Shown: positions 33,978 to 45,335, counted from the first letter of the stretch. The stretch: DNA of 64,000 bases from Prolixibacteraceae bacterium (GCA_019459485.1 JAIBEZ010000032.1:62001-126000); one strand, 5' to 3'. The notes: generated by a model not told the origin, from the sequence alone. Program-made: numbers and translations.

Positions 33978-34008
33978 TTTGAGTATTAGCTTGTAATATA
34001 TATTTTCG
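33978..34008 (+). promoter_or_regulatory. Promoter of the DUF349 gene (TTTG-N19-TATTTTCG)
   Basis: -33 TTTG at 33978-33981, exactly 19 nt, then TATTTTCG at 34001-34008 (one mismatch to TAnnTTTG). The start codon follows 56 bp later. The best two-part Bacteroidota promoter in the window. Confidence 0.7.
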
Positions 34009-34063
34009 TAGGCTGAAAGAAACCTTATTCTCTGTTAATTACATTGTAATTTAAAATTTTGTT

Positions 34064-36283
34064 ATGGAACCCAAAGATCTAAAAAACTCAAAAGTAGAGT
34101 TAAGTGGTGCACAAGTTGAACCAGAAACTATTAATGATCAGGATGTTGCTGAAGTGGCTGAAAAACAAATTGAAGTGGCTGAAGTGACCGAATCTGAAGA
34201 AACTGTTGCAGAAACAGTGTCTGAACCCGTTGAAGTGGTTGTTGAGGAAAATGCTGCCGGGGTAGAAGAATCAATTGTAGCCGAAGAGCCGGCAATACTT
34301 GAAGACGCGGTTGAAGCGGAGGAAACTGTTGTAGAGGAAGTAATTGAATCTGCAGAAACTGTTCCTGAAGAAGTCGCTGCTGTTGTTGATGAATCTGAAG
34401 TTGCCAAAGAGCAAACTGAAGTTGAAGAAGTGGTTGATGCTGAGGAAATTGTTGAAGAGTCAGTAACTGAACCTGAAGTTGAATCCGTGGTTGCGGTTAC
34501 TGAAGAAGAAGTTGCCGAAGTAGAAGAATCTGATGAAGACAACAGTCGGGAAGAGGAGCGTACAGATTATGCAGCTTTAAATGAAGTTGAGCTCATCAGT
34601 GCACTTCGTGTTTTACTTGAAGGTGATGATGACCGCATTAAAGATGATGTGGAGGCTATTAAAGTTCATTTTTTCCGTCTTTACCGTGCAAATATTGAAG
34701 CGCAGAAAGCTGCTTTTGTTGAAGCCGGTGGCGATATTGCCGAATTTAAAGCTGAACCTGATCCCAACGAATTGGATCTTCGTGAATTGCTAAAACAATA
34801 TCAGGATGAAAGAAATGACCGGAACAAAAAAATAGATGAACTGAAAGATGAAAATCTTCAGAAGAAATATGATATTATTGAAGAGATTAAAGCTCTCATA
34901 AACAATAAGGAATCGATTAACAGAACTTTCCACGAATTTCGTGAATTGCAGAATCGTTGGAGAGAAATAGGCCTGGTTCCTCAGGCAAAATTGAAAGATC
35001 TTTGGGAAACTTACCATCATCACGTAGAAAATTTTTACGATTTTATCAAAATCAACAAAGAACTTCGTGATCTGGATCTGAAGAAGAATCTGGAAATAAA
35101 GATGGAGATTTGCGAAAAATCAGAAGAACTTCTGGTTGAGCCATCTATTATCAAGGCATTTAATATTCTGCAAAAATACCACGAACAATGGCGCGAAGTG
35201 GGTCCTGTTCCCCGCGATAAAAAAGATGAACTTTGGGAACGTTTTAAATCTGCCACTTCCATTATTAATAAAAAACATCAGGATTATTTTGAAGGACGGA
35301 AATCGGACCAGAAAAAGAACCTCGATGCAAAGATTGCTTTGTGCGAGAAAGTGGAAGAAATTTCGAACAGCGAAATTGAATCGCACCGCGACTGGGACGA
35401 GAGGTCGAGAGATCTCATTGAATTGCAAAAAATATGGAGAACGGTTGGTTTTGCGCCCAAAAAGGACAACAACAAAATCTATGAACGTTTCAGAGTTGCA
35501 TCCGACAAATTTTTCGACCGCAAGCGGGAGTTTTACAATCAGAATAAAGAAGATCAAACCAATAACCTTCAGCTAAAAACTGACTTGTGTGTTCAGGCAG
35601 AAGCATTGAAAGACAGCACTGACTGGAAGAAAACGGCCGACGAATTTATTAACATTCAGAAAGCCTGGAAAGAAATCGGACCGGTACCGCGTAAATATTC
35701 TGATATTATATGGAAACGTTTTCGGGCTGCCTGCGATCATTTCTTCGAAAATAAATCGAAACATTTTTCTTCGATTGATGGAGAACAAGCAGACAATCTC
35801 AAAAGGAAAAAAGCGCTTCTGGAAGAAGTAAAAAGTTTTGTGCTGAGCGGCGATGACAGCGCTGATTTGGATAAACTGAAAGAATTCCAACGCACGTTTA
35901 CCGAAATTGGCCATGTTCCGTTCAGAGACAAAGATGCCATTCAAAATGAGTTCCGTGATGTGATCAACCATCATTTCGATTCATTGCGCATTGACGAAAA
36001 GCGCCGCAACCTGATGAAATTCAAGAACAAAGTGGCAGGTAATACTTCTTCAGGAAAAGGCCAGAACAAAAACCGGTTTGAACGCGAAAAATATATGACA
36101 AGGCTGAAACAAATGGAAACCGACCTGGCATTGCTCGACAACAACATCGGTTTCTTTGCAAATACCAAAAATGCAGAAGCCCTGATTGGTGATGTAAACC
36201 TAAAAATTGCCAACACAAAAGAAAAAATCGAATTCCTTAAAGAGAAAATCCGAATCATGGATTCGATGGAAGATGATGAGTAG
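34064..36283 (+). CDS. DUF349 repeat protein with acidic N-terminal region
   Basis: 739 aa. Residues 1-170 are low-complexity, almost only E, V, A, S and T. Then five DUF349 units follow, each with a core like WREIGxVP: LQNRWREIGLVPQAKLKDLW, YHEQWREVGPVPRDKKDELW, LQKIWRTVGFAPKKDNNKIY, IQKAWKEIGPVPRKYSDIIW and FQRTFTEIGHVPFRDKDAIQ. A coiled-coil end follows (about 675-735). DUF349 proteins are three-helix repeat scaffolds, commonly near or co-occurring with translation genes; the function is unknown. Cytoplasmic, own promoter and terminator. Confidence 0.9.
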   Translation: MEPKDLKNSKVELSGAQVEPETINDQDVAEVAEKQIEVAEVTESEETVAETVSEPVEVVVEENAAGVEESIVAEEPAILEDAVEAEETVVEEVIESAETVPEEVAAVVDESEVAKEQTEVEEVVDAEEIVEESVTEPEVESVVAVTEEEVAEVEESDEDNSREEERTDYAALNEVELISALRVLLEGDDDRIKDDVEAIKVHFFRLYRANIEAQKAAFVEAGGDIAEFKAEPDPNELDLRELLKQYQDERNDRNKKIDELKDENLQKKYDIIEEIKALINNKESINRTFHEFRELQNRWREIGLVPQAKLKDLWETYHHHVENFYDFIKINKELRDLDLKKNLEIKMEICEKSEELLVEPSIIKAFNILQKYHEQWREVGPVPRDKKDELWERFKSATSIINKKHQDYFEGRKSDQKKNLDAKIALCEKVEEISNSEIESHRDWDERSRDLIELQKIWRTVGFAPKKDNNKIYERFRVASDKFFDRKREFYNQNKEDQTNNLQLKTDLCVQAEALKDSTDWKKTADEFINIQKAWKEIGPVPRKYSDIIWKRFRAACDHFFENKSKHFSSIDGEQADNLKRKKALLEEVKSFVLSGDDSADLDKLKEFQRTFTEIGHVPFRDKDAIQNEFRDVINHHFDSLRIDEKRRNLMKFKNKVAGNTSSGKGQNKNRFEREKYMTRLKQMETDLALLDNNIGFFANTKNAEALIGDVNLKIANTKEKIEFLKEKIRIMDSMEDDE

Positions 36284-36290
36284 CATCATG

Positions 36291-36319
36291 AAAAACCCGC
36301 TCGAAGAAAGCGGGTTTTT
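36291..36319 (+). terminator. Terminator of the DUF349 gene
   Basis: AAAAACCCGCT, 7-nt loop, AGCGGGTTTTT. Confidence 0.92.
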
Positions 36320-36375
36320 CATTGTTACAGCAGCATTAAATTCACATACATTTTTTAGCGGTAAGTTTTATTAAT

Positions 36376-36383
36376 TAACTTTG
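36376..36383 (+). promoter_or_regulatory. -7 promoter box (TAACTTTG) for pyrG
   Basis: TAACTTTG matches TAnnTTTG; TTTT lies at the -33 position with 19-nt spacing (36353-36356). The TTG start is 33 bp downstream. Confidence 0.6.
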
Positions 36384-36394
36384 CACGCTTTTAA

Positions 36395-38020
<1,626 letters not shown>

Positions 38021-38031
38021 TTTAATTTTAT

Positions 38032-39960
38032 ATGGATAGGAATACGGTTATAGGTGTAGCCCTCATTTTTACGATACTTATAGGGTTCAGCTATTTTAAC
38101 AAACCCTCTGAAGAGCAGCTGGCAGCTGCAAAACGTACCCGCGATTCGATTGAAGTGGTGCGCGCTGAACAGCAAAGGGAAATAGCAACTGCAGCAAAAC
38201 TCGAAGAAATACAGGCTTCAGCAGCAGTAACTTTACAGAGCGATAGCTTGACTTCGGATCAGGACATTGCACTAAAAGAAAAATTTGGTGTCTTTGCTGC
38301 AGCGTCTGTCGGTGACGAACAGTTTTATGTGATCGAAAATAACCTGATGAAGGTTACTTTGTCGAACAAAGGTGGTCGCATTTATTCTGTAGAACTGAAA
38401 GATTTCAAAACCCATGATCAAAAGCCTTTGATTCTGTTTCAAGGAACCAGCAGTAAATTCGGGATGAATTTCTTTGCTCAGAACCGCAGTATCGAGACCG
38501 AATCGTTCTATTTCACACCTTCCGATTCAGTTGCTAATCAGGTGGTATCCGGTCCTGTTGTAAAAAAAGGAAAAGAAGGAAACGAGAAGTTTAATTCAGA
38601 AAACAAAGGTGATTCAACGATTTTTTCGATGAAACTTTTTGCCGGAGAAGGCAAGTATCTTGAATATAAATACAAACTCAATCACAACTCATATCTTGTT
38701 GGTTTCGATGTGAATACAAGCGGACTGAGTAATGTGATTACTACCAATTCAAATTACCTGAATTTTAACTGGAATATCAACGTTCCGCGTCAGGAAAGAA
38801 AGTCGCAATACGGCGAAGACAGCTACACCACCATTCACTATAAATATCTGGACGATGCTGCTGATAATCTTTCAACCGGAGATTCAGAAGAAGAAAGCCT
38901 TCGCACCAAAACTAAATGGATCAGTTTTAAGCAGTTGTTCTTTTCATCAACCTTAATTGCCGATGAATCATTTCCAACTGCCGATATCAAGACCGAACTT
39001 ACAAAAGAAGACCCGCTTTACCTTGGAAATTTTAATGCCGACATTGCTTTACCTTATGACGGAAAAGATTCGGAAAGCATTAAAATGAAGTTCTACTTCG
39101 GTCCAAACCATTACAATACGTTGAAACAATACGATCAATCGCTGGAGAGCCTGATCAATCTGGGTTATGTTGTTATCCGTCAGGTAAATCAGTGGCTCAT
39201 CATTCCAACGTTTAATTTTTTACGAAATTACATTGATAACTTTGGAATTATCATTCTGTTACTGACCATCTTTATTAAATTGTTGATTTTTCCGTTTACC
39301 TATAAATCGTACCATTCTCAGGCTAAAATGAAAGCGCTGAAACCGGAGATCGATGAGATTAACGAGAAATTCAGCAAGGACAAAGCACTGGAGAAACAGC
39401 AGGCAACAATGGCGTTGTACAAAAAAGCAGGTGTGAACCCGATGGGCGGATGTTTGCCAATGTTGTTCCAATTTCCGGTTCTGATTGCAATGTTCTTCTT
39501 TTTCCCAACATCAATAGAATTGCGTCAGGAAAGTTTCCTTTGGGCAACCGACTTGTCAACTTACGATTCAATTTTGAACCTGCCTTTCACGATACCTTTT
39601 TATGGCGATCATGTGAGTTTGTTTTGTTTGCTGATGACTGTCACTACCATCCTTTCGACCTACCTTAATTCAGAGTCGCAGAATACAGCGGCGATGCCGG
39701 GTATGAAAACCATGATGTATATTATGCCGGTTATGTTCCTGTTTATCCTGAACAGTTATGCATCAGGTCTTAGTTATTACTATTTCCTTGCAAACGTAAT
39801 CACCATCGGTCAAATGTATGTTTTCAGATTTATGGTCGATGAAGATAAAATACGGGCACAGATCCAGATTAACAAGAAAAAGCCGCAGGCACCGAAATCG
39901 GGCTTCCAAAAGAAACTGGAAGATATGGCGAAACAAAAAGGTGTACAACCACGAAAATAA
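38032..39960 (+). CDS. yidC: Membrane protein insertase YidC
   Basis: 642 aa, long Gram-negative-type YidC. First helix at residues 5-21, a large periplasmic domain (about 60-350; NNLMKVTLSNKGGRIYSVELKDF) and the conserved five-helix insertase core (YKSYHSQAKMKALKPEIDEI; NPMGGCLPMLFQFPVLIAMF; YYFLANVITIGQM). Basic C-terminal tail. Works alone or with SecYEG. In an operon with pyrG. Confidence 0.95.
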   Translation: MDRNTVIGVALIFTILIGFSYFNKPSEEQLAAAKRTRDSIEVVRAEQQREIATAAKLEEIQASAAVTLQSDSLTSDQDIALKEKFGVFAAASVGDEQFYVIENNLMKVTLSNKGGRIYSVELKDFKTHDQKPLILFQGTSSKFGMNFFAQNRSIETESFYFTPSDSVANQVVSGPVVKKGKEGNEKFNSENKGDSTIFSMKLFAGEGKYLEYKYKLNHNSYLVGFDVNTSGLSNVITTNSNYLNFNWNINVPRQERKSQYGEDSYTTIHYKYLDDAADNLSTGDSEEESLRTKTKWISFKQLFFSSTLIADESFPTADIKTELTKEDPLYLGNFNADIALPYDGKDSESIKMKFYFGPNHYNTLKQYDQSLESLINLGYVVIRQVNQWLIIPTFNFLRNYIDNFGIIILLLTIFIKLLIFPFTYKSYHSQAKMKALKPEIDEINEKFSKDKALEKQQATMALYKKAGVNPMGGCLPMLFQFPVLIAMFFFFPTSIELRQESFLWATDLSTYDSILNLPFTIPFYGDHVSLFCLLMTVTTILSTYLNSESQNTAAMPGMKTMMYIMPVMFLFILNSYASGLSYYYFLANVITIGQMYVFRFMVDEDKIRAQIQINKKKPQAPKSGFQKKLEDMAKQKGVQPRK

Positions 39961-39962
39961 TC

Positions 39963-39998
39963 AAAAAAAAAGCTGCCAACTGGCAGCTTTTTTTTTTC
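39963..39998 (+). terminator. Terminator of pyrG-yidC
   Basis: AAAAGCTGCCA, short loop, TGGCAGCTTTT with a long T run. Confidence 0.93.
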
Positions 39999-40031
39999 TA
40001 ACTTGGTTTCCGTAAACAAAAACTTAAACTT

Positions 40032-40430
40032 ATGTATCAATATTCGGCAATTGTCAGAAAAGTAATCGATGGGGACACCCTTGAGATTAATATTGATTTA
40101 GGGCTCTCAGTCTGGGTTCACAATGAAAAAGTGCGCCTTTACGGCATAAATACTCCCGAAGTATATGGAGTAAAAAAGGATTCTCCTGAATGGGTCGCAG
40201 GAAACGATGCCTCTGAATTTGTTAAATCGGTTTTAAAGGAAAATGATGAAATTCGTATTGACACGATTAAAGACAAAAAAGAAAAATACGGTCGGTATTT
40301 GGCCATTGTTTATGTCAGAATAGACTTGAACATCATCGCAGGATTATCAGGAATTAGAAATATTGGTGACTTTTATTGCGTGAATGATATATTAATTGGC
40401 AAAGGACTGGCTGCACCATATATGATTTAA
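40032..40430 (+). CDS. Small nuclease of the staphylococcal nuclease (SNase) family
   Basis: 132 aa, no signal peptide. The SNase catalytic pattern is present at almost the original spacing: VIDGDTLEI (Asp13, Asp15), RLYGINTPE (Arg35, Asn40 where the classical Asp40 stands, Glu43) and KYGRYLA (Arg88). A Ca2+-dependent DNA/RNA phosphodiesterase is expected; the Asp-to-Asn change may alter metal binding. The C-terminal 30 residues (NDILIGKGLAAPYMI) close the fold. Lack of a secretion signal makes an intracellular role or a mobile origin likely. Stands alone, convergent with the response-regulator gene. Confidence 0.85.
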   Translation: MYQYSAIVRKVIDGDTLEINIDLGLSVWVHNEKVRLYGINTPEVYGVKKDSPEWVAGNDASEFVKSVLKENDEIRIDTIKDKKEKYGRYLAIVYVRIDLNIIAGLSGIRNIGDFYCVNDILIGKGLAAPYMI

Positions 40431-40462
40431 TTGTTCGTTATCCGATTGAGGGTAAATTATCG

Positions 40463-41908
40463 TTATTCGTCCTCGGTGGTGCTTGAGCTTTTTAAAACTT
40501 TGATGTTGTATTTCTTCATCCTGCGGATCAATGCATCGCGTGTAATTCCAAGCAATTCAGCGGTTTTGTTTTGATTGTAGTTCATTTCCTTCAAAGCCAG
40601 ATGAACCAGTTTAAGCTCATTTTCTTCCAGATTGAAATTTATTTTTTCATTTTCTTTTTCAGAATCATGGCCTTCGTATGTTTGAAAATCACTGGCCTTT
40701 AATGATTCTGTTTTGCAGAGTATCATTGCACGCTCGATCATATTTCTCAATTCACGGACATTTCCAGGGAACGAATAATTCAATAAAGCGTTGATAGCCT
40801 CTCTTTCAATGACCGGAACTGGTTTGTTCAGCTTTCGGGCAAAATCATTGGTGTAATGCGTTAAAAGTGGCTCAATATCATCAATACGTTCGCGTAATGG
40901 TGGAATATGAATGTGAATTGTATTTAAACGATGAAGCAAATCAAGGCGAAATTTTTTCTCTTCGATTAGTTTGGCAATATCATGATTTGTTGCTGCAATT
41001 ATTCTGAAATCAGTTGCGATTGGATCTGTTTCGCCAACGCGTGTAATTGTCTTTTCTTCAATGGCCCTTAATATTTTAGCCTGAAGATTAAGAGGCATAT
41101 CGGCAATTTCATCCAAAAATAAAGTTCCCTGATCACTCACTTCAAAAAAGCCTTTCTTATCATTGATAGCTCCTGTAAATGAACCTTTTTTGTGCCCGAA
41201 GAATTCACTTTCGAGAAGCGAATCGGTTATTGCACTGCTGTTAACAGCACAAAACAGATTTTCGTTCCGGGCACTTTCATAATGAATAATCCTGGCAATG
41301 TTTTCCTTGCCGGTACCGCTTTCACCTGTGATTAAAACGCTGGTATCCTTGTATTTTGCAGCGGTTACTGCAAGTTCCAGAATTTGTTTGATCTGCTTGC
41401 TTTCTCCAATGAAATCGCGTTTGATTTTCTCCTGAAGGCTTTGAGAAATTAAGGAGCTTTTAGCCTCCATGCTTGTGATTACACGTTGAAGATCAAGAAA
41501 TTTACGTGTCCTCTGTATCGCTATTTGAATGTCGGTGTGACGGAAAGGTTTTTTCAAATAGTCAATCGCACCATTTCTCAATGCTGTTATTACCGAATCC
41601 ATGTCACCATGAGCGGAAACAATTATTACCTCTAATTTCGGATAAGTTTGTTTTACCTCTTTTAAAACATCCAAACCATTGATCCCTTTTAAACGAATAT
41701 CAAGTATGAGAAGATCAATGTTTTGGTTTTTTAGTATCGATCTTCCTTTGTGTACGTTGTTTGCAGTATAGGATATAAAGCCTTGATTTTGAAGGAATTC
41801 TTCAATCTCTTCAGTGAAGTTTATTTCATCATCGATGACCAGCACTTTCAATTGCGAATTCAATTGATAGTTTTCGGGTCTTCCTGAGGTATTATATTGA
41901 ATTGGCAT
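40463..41908 (-). CDS. NtrC-type sigma-54-dependent response regulator
   Basis: 481 aa from the ATG at 41908 (MPIQYNTSG), which overlaps the upstream kinase gene by 17 bp. Receiver domain with phospho-acceptor Asp70 (LLILDIRLKG), AAA+ domain with Walker A GESGTGKE (195-202), sigma-54 contact loop GSFTGA (242-247; the usual form is GAFTGA), Walker B TLFLDEIAD, and a Fis-type helix-turn-helix at the end (NQNKTAELLGITRDALIRRM). Should activate sigma-54 promoters when phosphorylated by one or both of the kinases encoded just upstream. Targets are not visible in the window. Confidence 0.93.
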   Translation of the reverse strand: MPIQYNTSGRPENYQLNSQLKVLVIDDEINFTEEIEEFLQNQGFISYTANNVHKGRSILKNQNIDLLILDIRLKGINGLDVLKEVKQTYPKLEVIIVSAHGDMDSVITALRNGAIDYLKKPFRHTDIQIAIQRTRKFLDLQRVITSMEAKSSLISQSLQEKIKRDFIGESKQIKQILELAVTAAKYKDTSVLITGESGTGKENIARIIHYESARNENLFCAVNSSAITDSLLESEFFGHKKGSFTGAINDKKGFFEVSDQGTLFLDEIADMPLNLQAKILRAIEEKTITRVGETDPIATDFRIIAATNHDIAKLIEEKKFRLDLLHRLNTIHIHIPPLRERIDDIEPLLTHYTNDFARKLNKPVPVIEREAINALLNYSFPGNVRELRNMIERAMILCKTESLKASDFQTYEGHDSEKENEKINFNLEENELKLVHLALKEMNYNQNKTAELLGITRDALIRRMKKYNIKVLKSSSTTEDE

Positions 41909-43472
41909 AGTTATTAATTTTTTGTACCGGAATTTTAATAAATATCGATGTTCCAATTTTTGGGGTGCTTTTAATTTCAAGATCGCCTCCCAATTCCTTT
42001 ATAATTCCATACGAAATTGACAAGCCCAATCCTGTGCCTTTGCCAGGGGCTTTTGTAGTGAAAAAAGGCAGAATTACTTTTTCAATGTTTTCTGAATTAA
42101 TGCCAGTACCATTGTCTTTGATCTCAACAATTATTTGCTCGTCAATTTTTCTGGTCGATACTTCTATACGTTTTTTAGCGTTTTTAATGTCTATTTTCTT
42201 CTTTTCTTCAATCGCATCTTTGGCATTTATAAGCATATTTAGTATCACTTGTTCAAACCGGTAGGCATTTCCAATTATTGTTGGAATAGAGTCTTCAGGT
42301 TTGAATCTAAGTTCAATGGTTTTATTAATGAATTGATCTTCAACCATAGAGATGCTATTCCTGATGCTTTTATTGATATCAAATTCTTCCTGAACAAAAT
42401 CATCCTGATCTCTTGAAAAAGTTCTGACATGATCGATTATTTTTTTCACCCGGTTAATACTGTCGAAAACCTTATTAATCTTGGCTTTAAGGTAAGTATC
42501 TGTGAGATTTTGATTTTCCAGTGAAAAAAGAATATTGTCAATTGCCAATGAAATTGTATTAAGTGGTTGATTTATTTCATGTGCCATTCCGGTGGCCAAC
42601 TCACCAATACCGGCCATTCTTTCAGAATGTCTTAACTGCTTTTCAAAGAACTTTCTTTCAGAGATATCTCTGATCACAGCCATAAATGCCTTTAATTCGT
42701 TGTTATTCCCTTTTATTTGTGATACGCTTATTTCACCGGTAAACATAGTTTTATCAACTCGGTTCATCTTCATTTCAAGATTCTGCACCAATCCATCCTG
42801 AAGTGTCTTTTTGTAGATTATTAAATATTTTTTCAAGGATTCTTTCGGAATAAAATCCCTGAAATTCATTCCTTCTATTTCGAATTGTTTGTTCCCAAGT
42901 AAAGCCAATGCGATGTCTGACGCTTCTGTAATTTTGCCATCCATGTCAATTAGCACAATTCCATCGGGAGATGTTTTGAGTAACGAATGATAAAGTTCTT
43001 CAGATTCTTTTAGCTCATTCTGTTTGATTTCAAGATCTAACTTCGATTCCTGAAGTGATTGTTTACTCTGAATCAGGCTTCTTTTCTGCTGATCAAGTTC
43101 AAGGAATATTTTTACCTTACTAACAAATATTAATTTATTGACAGGTTTGGTTAAATAATCAATAGCACCATGATCATATCCTTTAAATATTTGTAATTCA
43201 TCAGTTGCGTATGCTGTCAGGAATATTATTGGCACCAAATCACGGTTATCCATCGTTCTGATGTGACCAGCCAATTCAAAACCATCCATTTCCGGCATTT
43301 GAATATCGAGAATTGCCAAAGCAAAATCATTCTTCTTTACCAATTCCAATGCTTCTTTTCCTGAACCAGCCATAAATACTTCGGCTTCAACATCTTTTAA
43401 TATGGTTTTTAGAAGTTTAAGATAAAACGTATTGTCATCAACAACCAATATTTTTGATAAGGAAATTTCCAT
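41892..43472 (-). CDS. REC-PAS hybrid sensor histidine kinase
   Basis: 526 aa, no membrane helices. N-terminal receiver domain (Asp56 in AILDIQMPEMDG), coiled-coil linker (about 125-160), PAS domain (about 155-275), HisKA with His298 in GMAHEINQPLN and an HATPase domain (NAKDAIEE, DNGTGI, GKGTGLGLS). NtrB-like in its catalytic half; it probably phosphorylates the NtrC-type regulator that follows. The N-terminal receiver suggests input by phosphotransfer from the kinase encoded before it. Confidence 0.92.
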   Translation of the reverse strand: MEISLSKILVVDDNTFYLKLLKTILKDVEAEVFMAGSGKEALELVKKNDFALAILDIQMPEMDGFELAGHIRTMDNRDLVPIIFLTAYATDELQIFKGYDHGAIDYLTKPVNKLIFVSKVKIFLELDQQKRSLIQSKQSLQESKLDLEIKQNELKESEELYHSLLKTSPDGIVLIDMDGKITEASDIALALLGNKQFEIEGMNFRDFIPKESLKKYLIIYKKTLQDGLVQNLEMKMNRVDKTMFTGEISVSQIKGNNNELKAFMAVIRDISERKFFEKQLRHSERMAGIGELATGMAHEINQPLNTISLAIDNILFSLENQNLTDTYLKAKINKVFDSINRVKKIIDHVRTFSRDQDDFVQEEFDINKSIRNSISMVEDQFINKTIELRFKPEDSIPTIIGNAYRFEQVILNMLINAKDAIEEKKKIDIKNAKKRIEVSTRKIDEQIIVEIKDNGTGINSENIEKVILPFFTTKAPGKGTGLGLSISYGIIKELGGDLEIKSTPKIGTSIFIKIPVQKINNYANSI

Positions 43473-43487
43473 CTGGAGGTCAATGTT

Positions 43488-45065
43488 TTAATTCATATCC
43501 GGGATTGTGAAAATAAACTGACTTCCTTTCCCTAATTCACTTTTTACTTCAATTGTACCATTGTGTTTTTCAATAAAATCTTTACAAAGGATCAATCCTA
43601 ACCCACTGCCTTTTTCATTTGCAGTACCAGGAATTGAAACTTCTTTTTCGAGACTGAAAAGTTTATTTAGAGTCGATTCATTCATTCCGGTTCCCGAATC
43701 CGAAACGATTACTTTTACCGAATTATTCAGGCGTTCAGCATTAATAGAAATTATTCCACCCTGAAGCGAATATTTAATCGCATTGCTTATAAGATTCTGC
43801 AATACTGTATTCAGCATATTTGTATCAGCAAAAATTTCCAGGTCATCCGATACCAAGACATTAAGTGTAATCCCTTTGAGGTTTAATCCTGATTTGAAAT
43901 TACTGGTTACGGATTCCAGCAATGCAGATAGTTTTTGCCTGACAGGCTGATATTCAATTCTCCCTCTTTGTGAATTTGCCCAAACCAACAGATTTTCAAG
44001 CAGATTTAAAGTTGTGCCCGTATTTTCTGCTATCAACCTGATGTAATCTTTCCTTTCAGTATCATTGAAAGAATCATACTGAACATACAAAAGATCCAGA
44101 AATCCAAGAATGCTGTTGAAAGGGCTGCGTAAATCATGGGCAATAATCGAGAAAAATTTGTCTTTGGTTGCAATAAGCTCATTTAGTTTAAGTTGGTTAT
44201 CGTGCAATATCTGATCTGCTTTTTTTCTTTGCGTAATATCGTTAACGATTAGCTGAAAGACTGTCGATCCTTTGTAAATTGCCTGAATAGTTGTGATTTC
44301 TGCATCAAATACAGAACCGTCAAGCCGGATACACTTTTCTTCAAATGTGTCCATTAATTCTCCTTTGGAGATCAAATTCATTTTCTTCCGGAAATCATTT
44401 TTCGAATTCGGATGAATAAACTGAATAACTGATTTTCCCAGTAATTCTTCTGTAGTAGTTGCACCAAAGATTTTAACTCCTGCTGGGTTGATAAAAATGA
44501 TTTTATTATTTTGATAAATGGCAATTCCGGTTGGAATTGAATCTATCAGTACTTTGTATTGTTCCTCGCGATGCCTGAATTGATCTTCGGTTAGTTTATA
44601 CCTTGTAATATCCTGTATTACACCGTAAAATCTAATCGGATTTCCAAGTTTATCATAGTCGGTATTGCAAATTTCATTGATCCATTTAATTCGGCCATCT
44701 TTCATTTTCAACCGATAGCTGATCTCGATTGGTTTTTTAGTTTCCGGCAGTTCTTTCTGAACAGCATCCCTTAATTCGCGATCGTCAGGATGCACCACAT
44801 CAAGAAAAGTGAAATAATTTGCGCCTGATTTTCTTGAATCAACCTCTAAAAGATCAAAAACTCCGTCAGACCAAAGCAGTTGGTTGTACTCGGGATCGAG
44901 GAACCAACGCGACATGTGTGCATTTAGCTGGGCATTTTTCAGAATTCGTAAATGAATTTCTTCATCACGCGGGTCTGCGTAGATAATTTCGAAAGGTTCC
45001 TGATTTTCTTCCGTCCCAAAAATTGGTTCTGTTAATTTTGAGGTTTCCTGTTTAGTCTTTTTCAT
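43488..45065 (-). CDS. PAS-domain sensor histidine kinase
   Basis: 525 aa, soluble. Two or three PAS units: about residues 40-155 (PAS fold with PAC end YGVIQDITRYK) and 165-285 (PAC end LIVNDITQRKK). HisKA with His310 in FSIIAHDLRSPFNS, and HATPase motifs NLISNAIKYS, SDSGTGM and EKGSGLGLILCK. First gene of the leftward three-gene signalling locus; a dispersed repeat with 11-bp-phased motifs lies 66-195 bp upstream. Confidence 0.92.
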   Translation of the reverse strand: MKKTKQETSKLTEPIFGTEENQEPFEIIYADPRDEEIHLRILKNAQLNAHMSRWFLDPEYNQLLWSDGVFDLLEVDSRKSGANYFTFLDVVHPDDRELRDAVQKELPETKKPIEISYRLKMKDGRIKWINEICNTDYDKLGNPIRFYGVIQDITRYKLTEDQFRHREEQYKVLIDSIPTGIAIYQNNKIIFINPAGVKIFGATTTEELLGKSVIQFIHPNSKNDFRKKMNLISKGELMDTFEEKCIRLDGSVFDAEITTIQAIYKGSTVFQLIVNDITQRKKADQILHDNQLKLNELIATKDKFFSIIAHDLRSPFNSILGFLDLLYVQYDSFNDTERKDYIRLIAENTGTTLNLLENLLVWANSQRGRIEYQPVRQKLSALLESVTSNFKSGLNLKGITLNVLVSDDLEIFADTNMLNTVLQNLISNAIKYSLQGGIISINAERLNNSVKVIVSDSGTGMNESTLNKLFSLEKEVSIPGTANEKGSGLGLILCKDFIEKHNGTIEVKSELGKGSQFIFTIPDMN

Positions 45066-45131
45066 CTGTATATGGTGTTATATGGCTCTGTTAAATTGTG
45101 AAAAAAGTATAGAGATAAAATTCAAATAGAT

Positions 45132-45259
45132 GTCCGTAATATAAAAGTCATTTAATTGTCATTTGGTAGTCATTAAGTTGCCAGGAAATTACAACAGAGA
45201 CAATAAATGGCTACAATTGACTGATGCAAAATGTCAAATAGGTATGTAAACGGTCAATC
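45132..45259 (-). repeat. Dispersed ~130-bp repeat, copy 2 (MITE-like)
   Basis: Inverted relative to the copy at 12273-12414. GTCATT at 45147, 45158 and 45169 are exactly 11 bp apart, the mirror of the AATGAC series in copy 1. A 13-bp block of copy 1 is missing here. It lies 66 bp upstream of the PAS-kinase start, in the orientation of that gene. Confidence 0.7.
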
Positions 45260-45318
45260 AAAAAATTAAAGTACAATTATCCCCAAACTTCAAAAGTAAT
45301 TTGAAATAGATGGAACGT

Positions 45319-45335
45319 CAATACGTAATTTCCGA
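45319..45335 (-). promoter_or_regulatory. Possible operator, copy 1 (TCGGAAATTACGTATTG)
   Basis: Matches 46852-46868 at 16 of 17 positions on the same strand. Both are upstream of leftward genes (kinase locus; lipoprotein). No factor can be named. Confidence 0.3.

Noticed and set aside
34138-34542. 134-residue Ser/Thr-rich frame on the minus strand
   Set aside because: Mirror of the E/V/A low-complexity region of the DUF349 gene.
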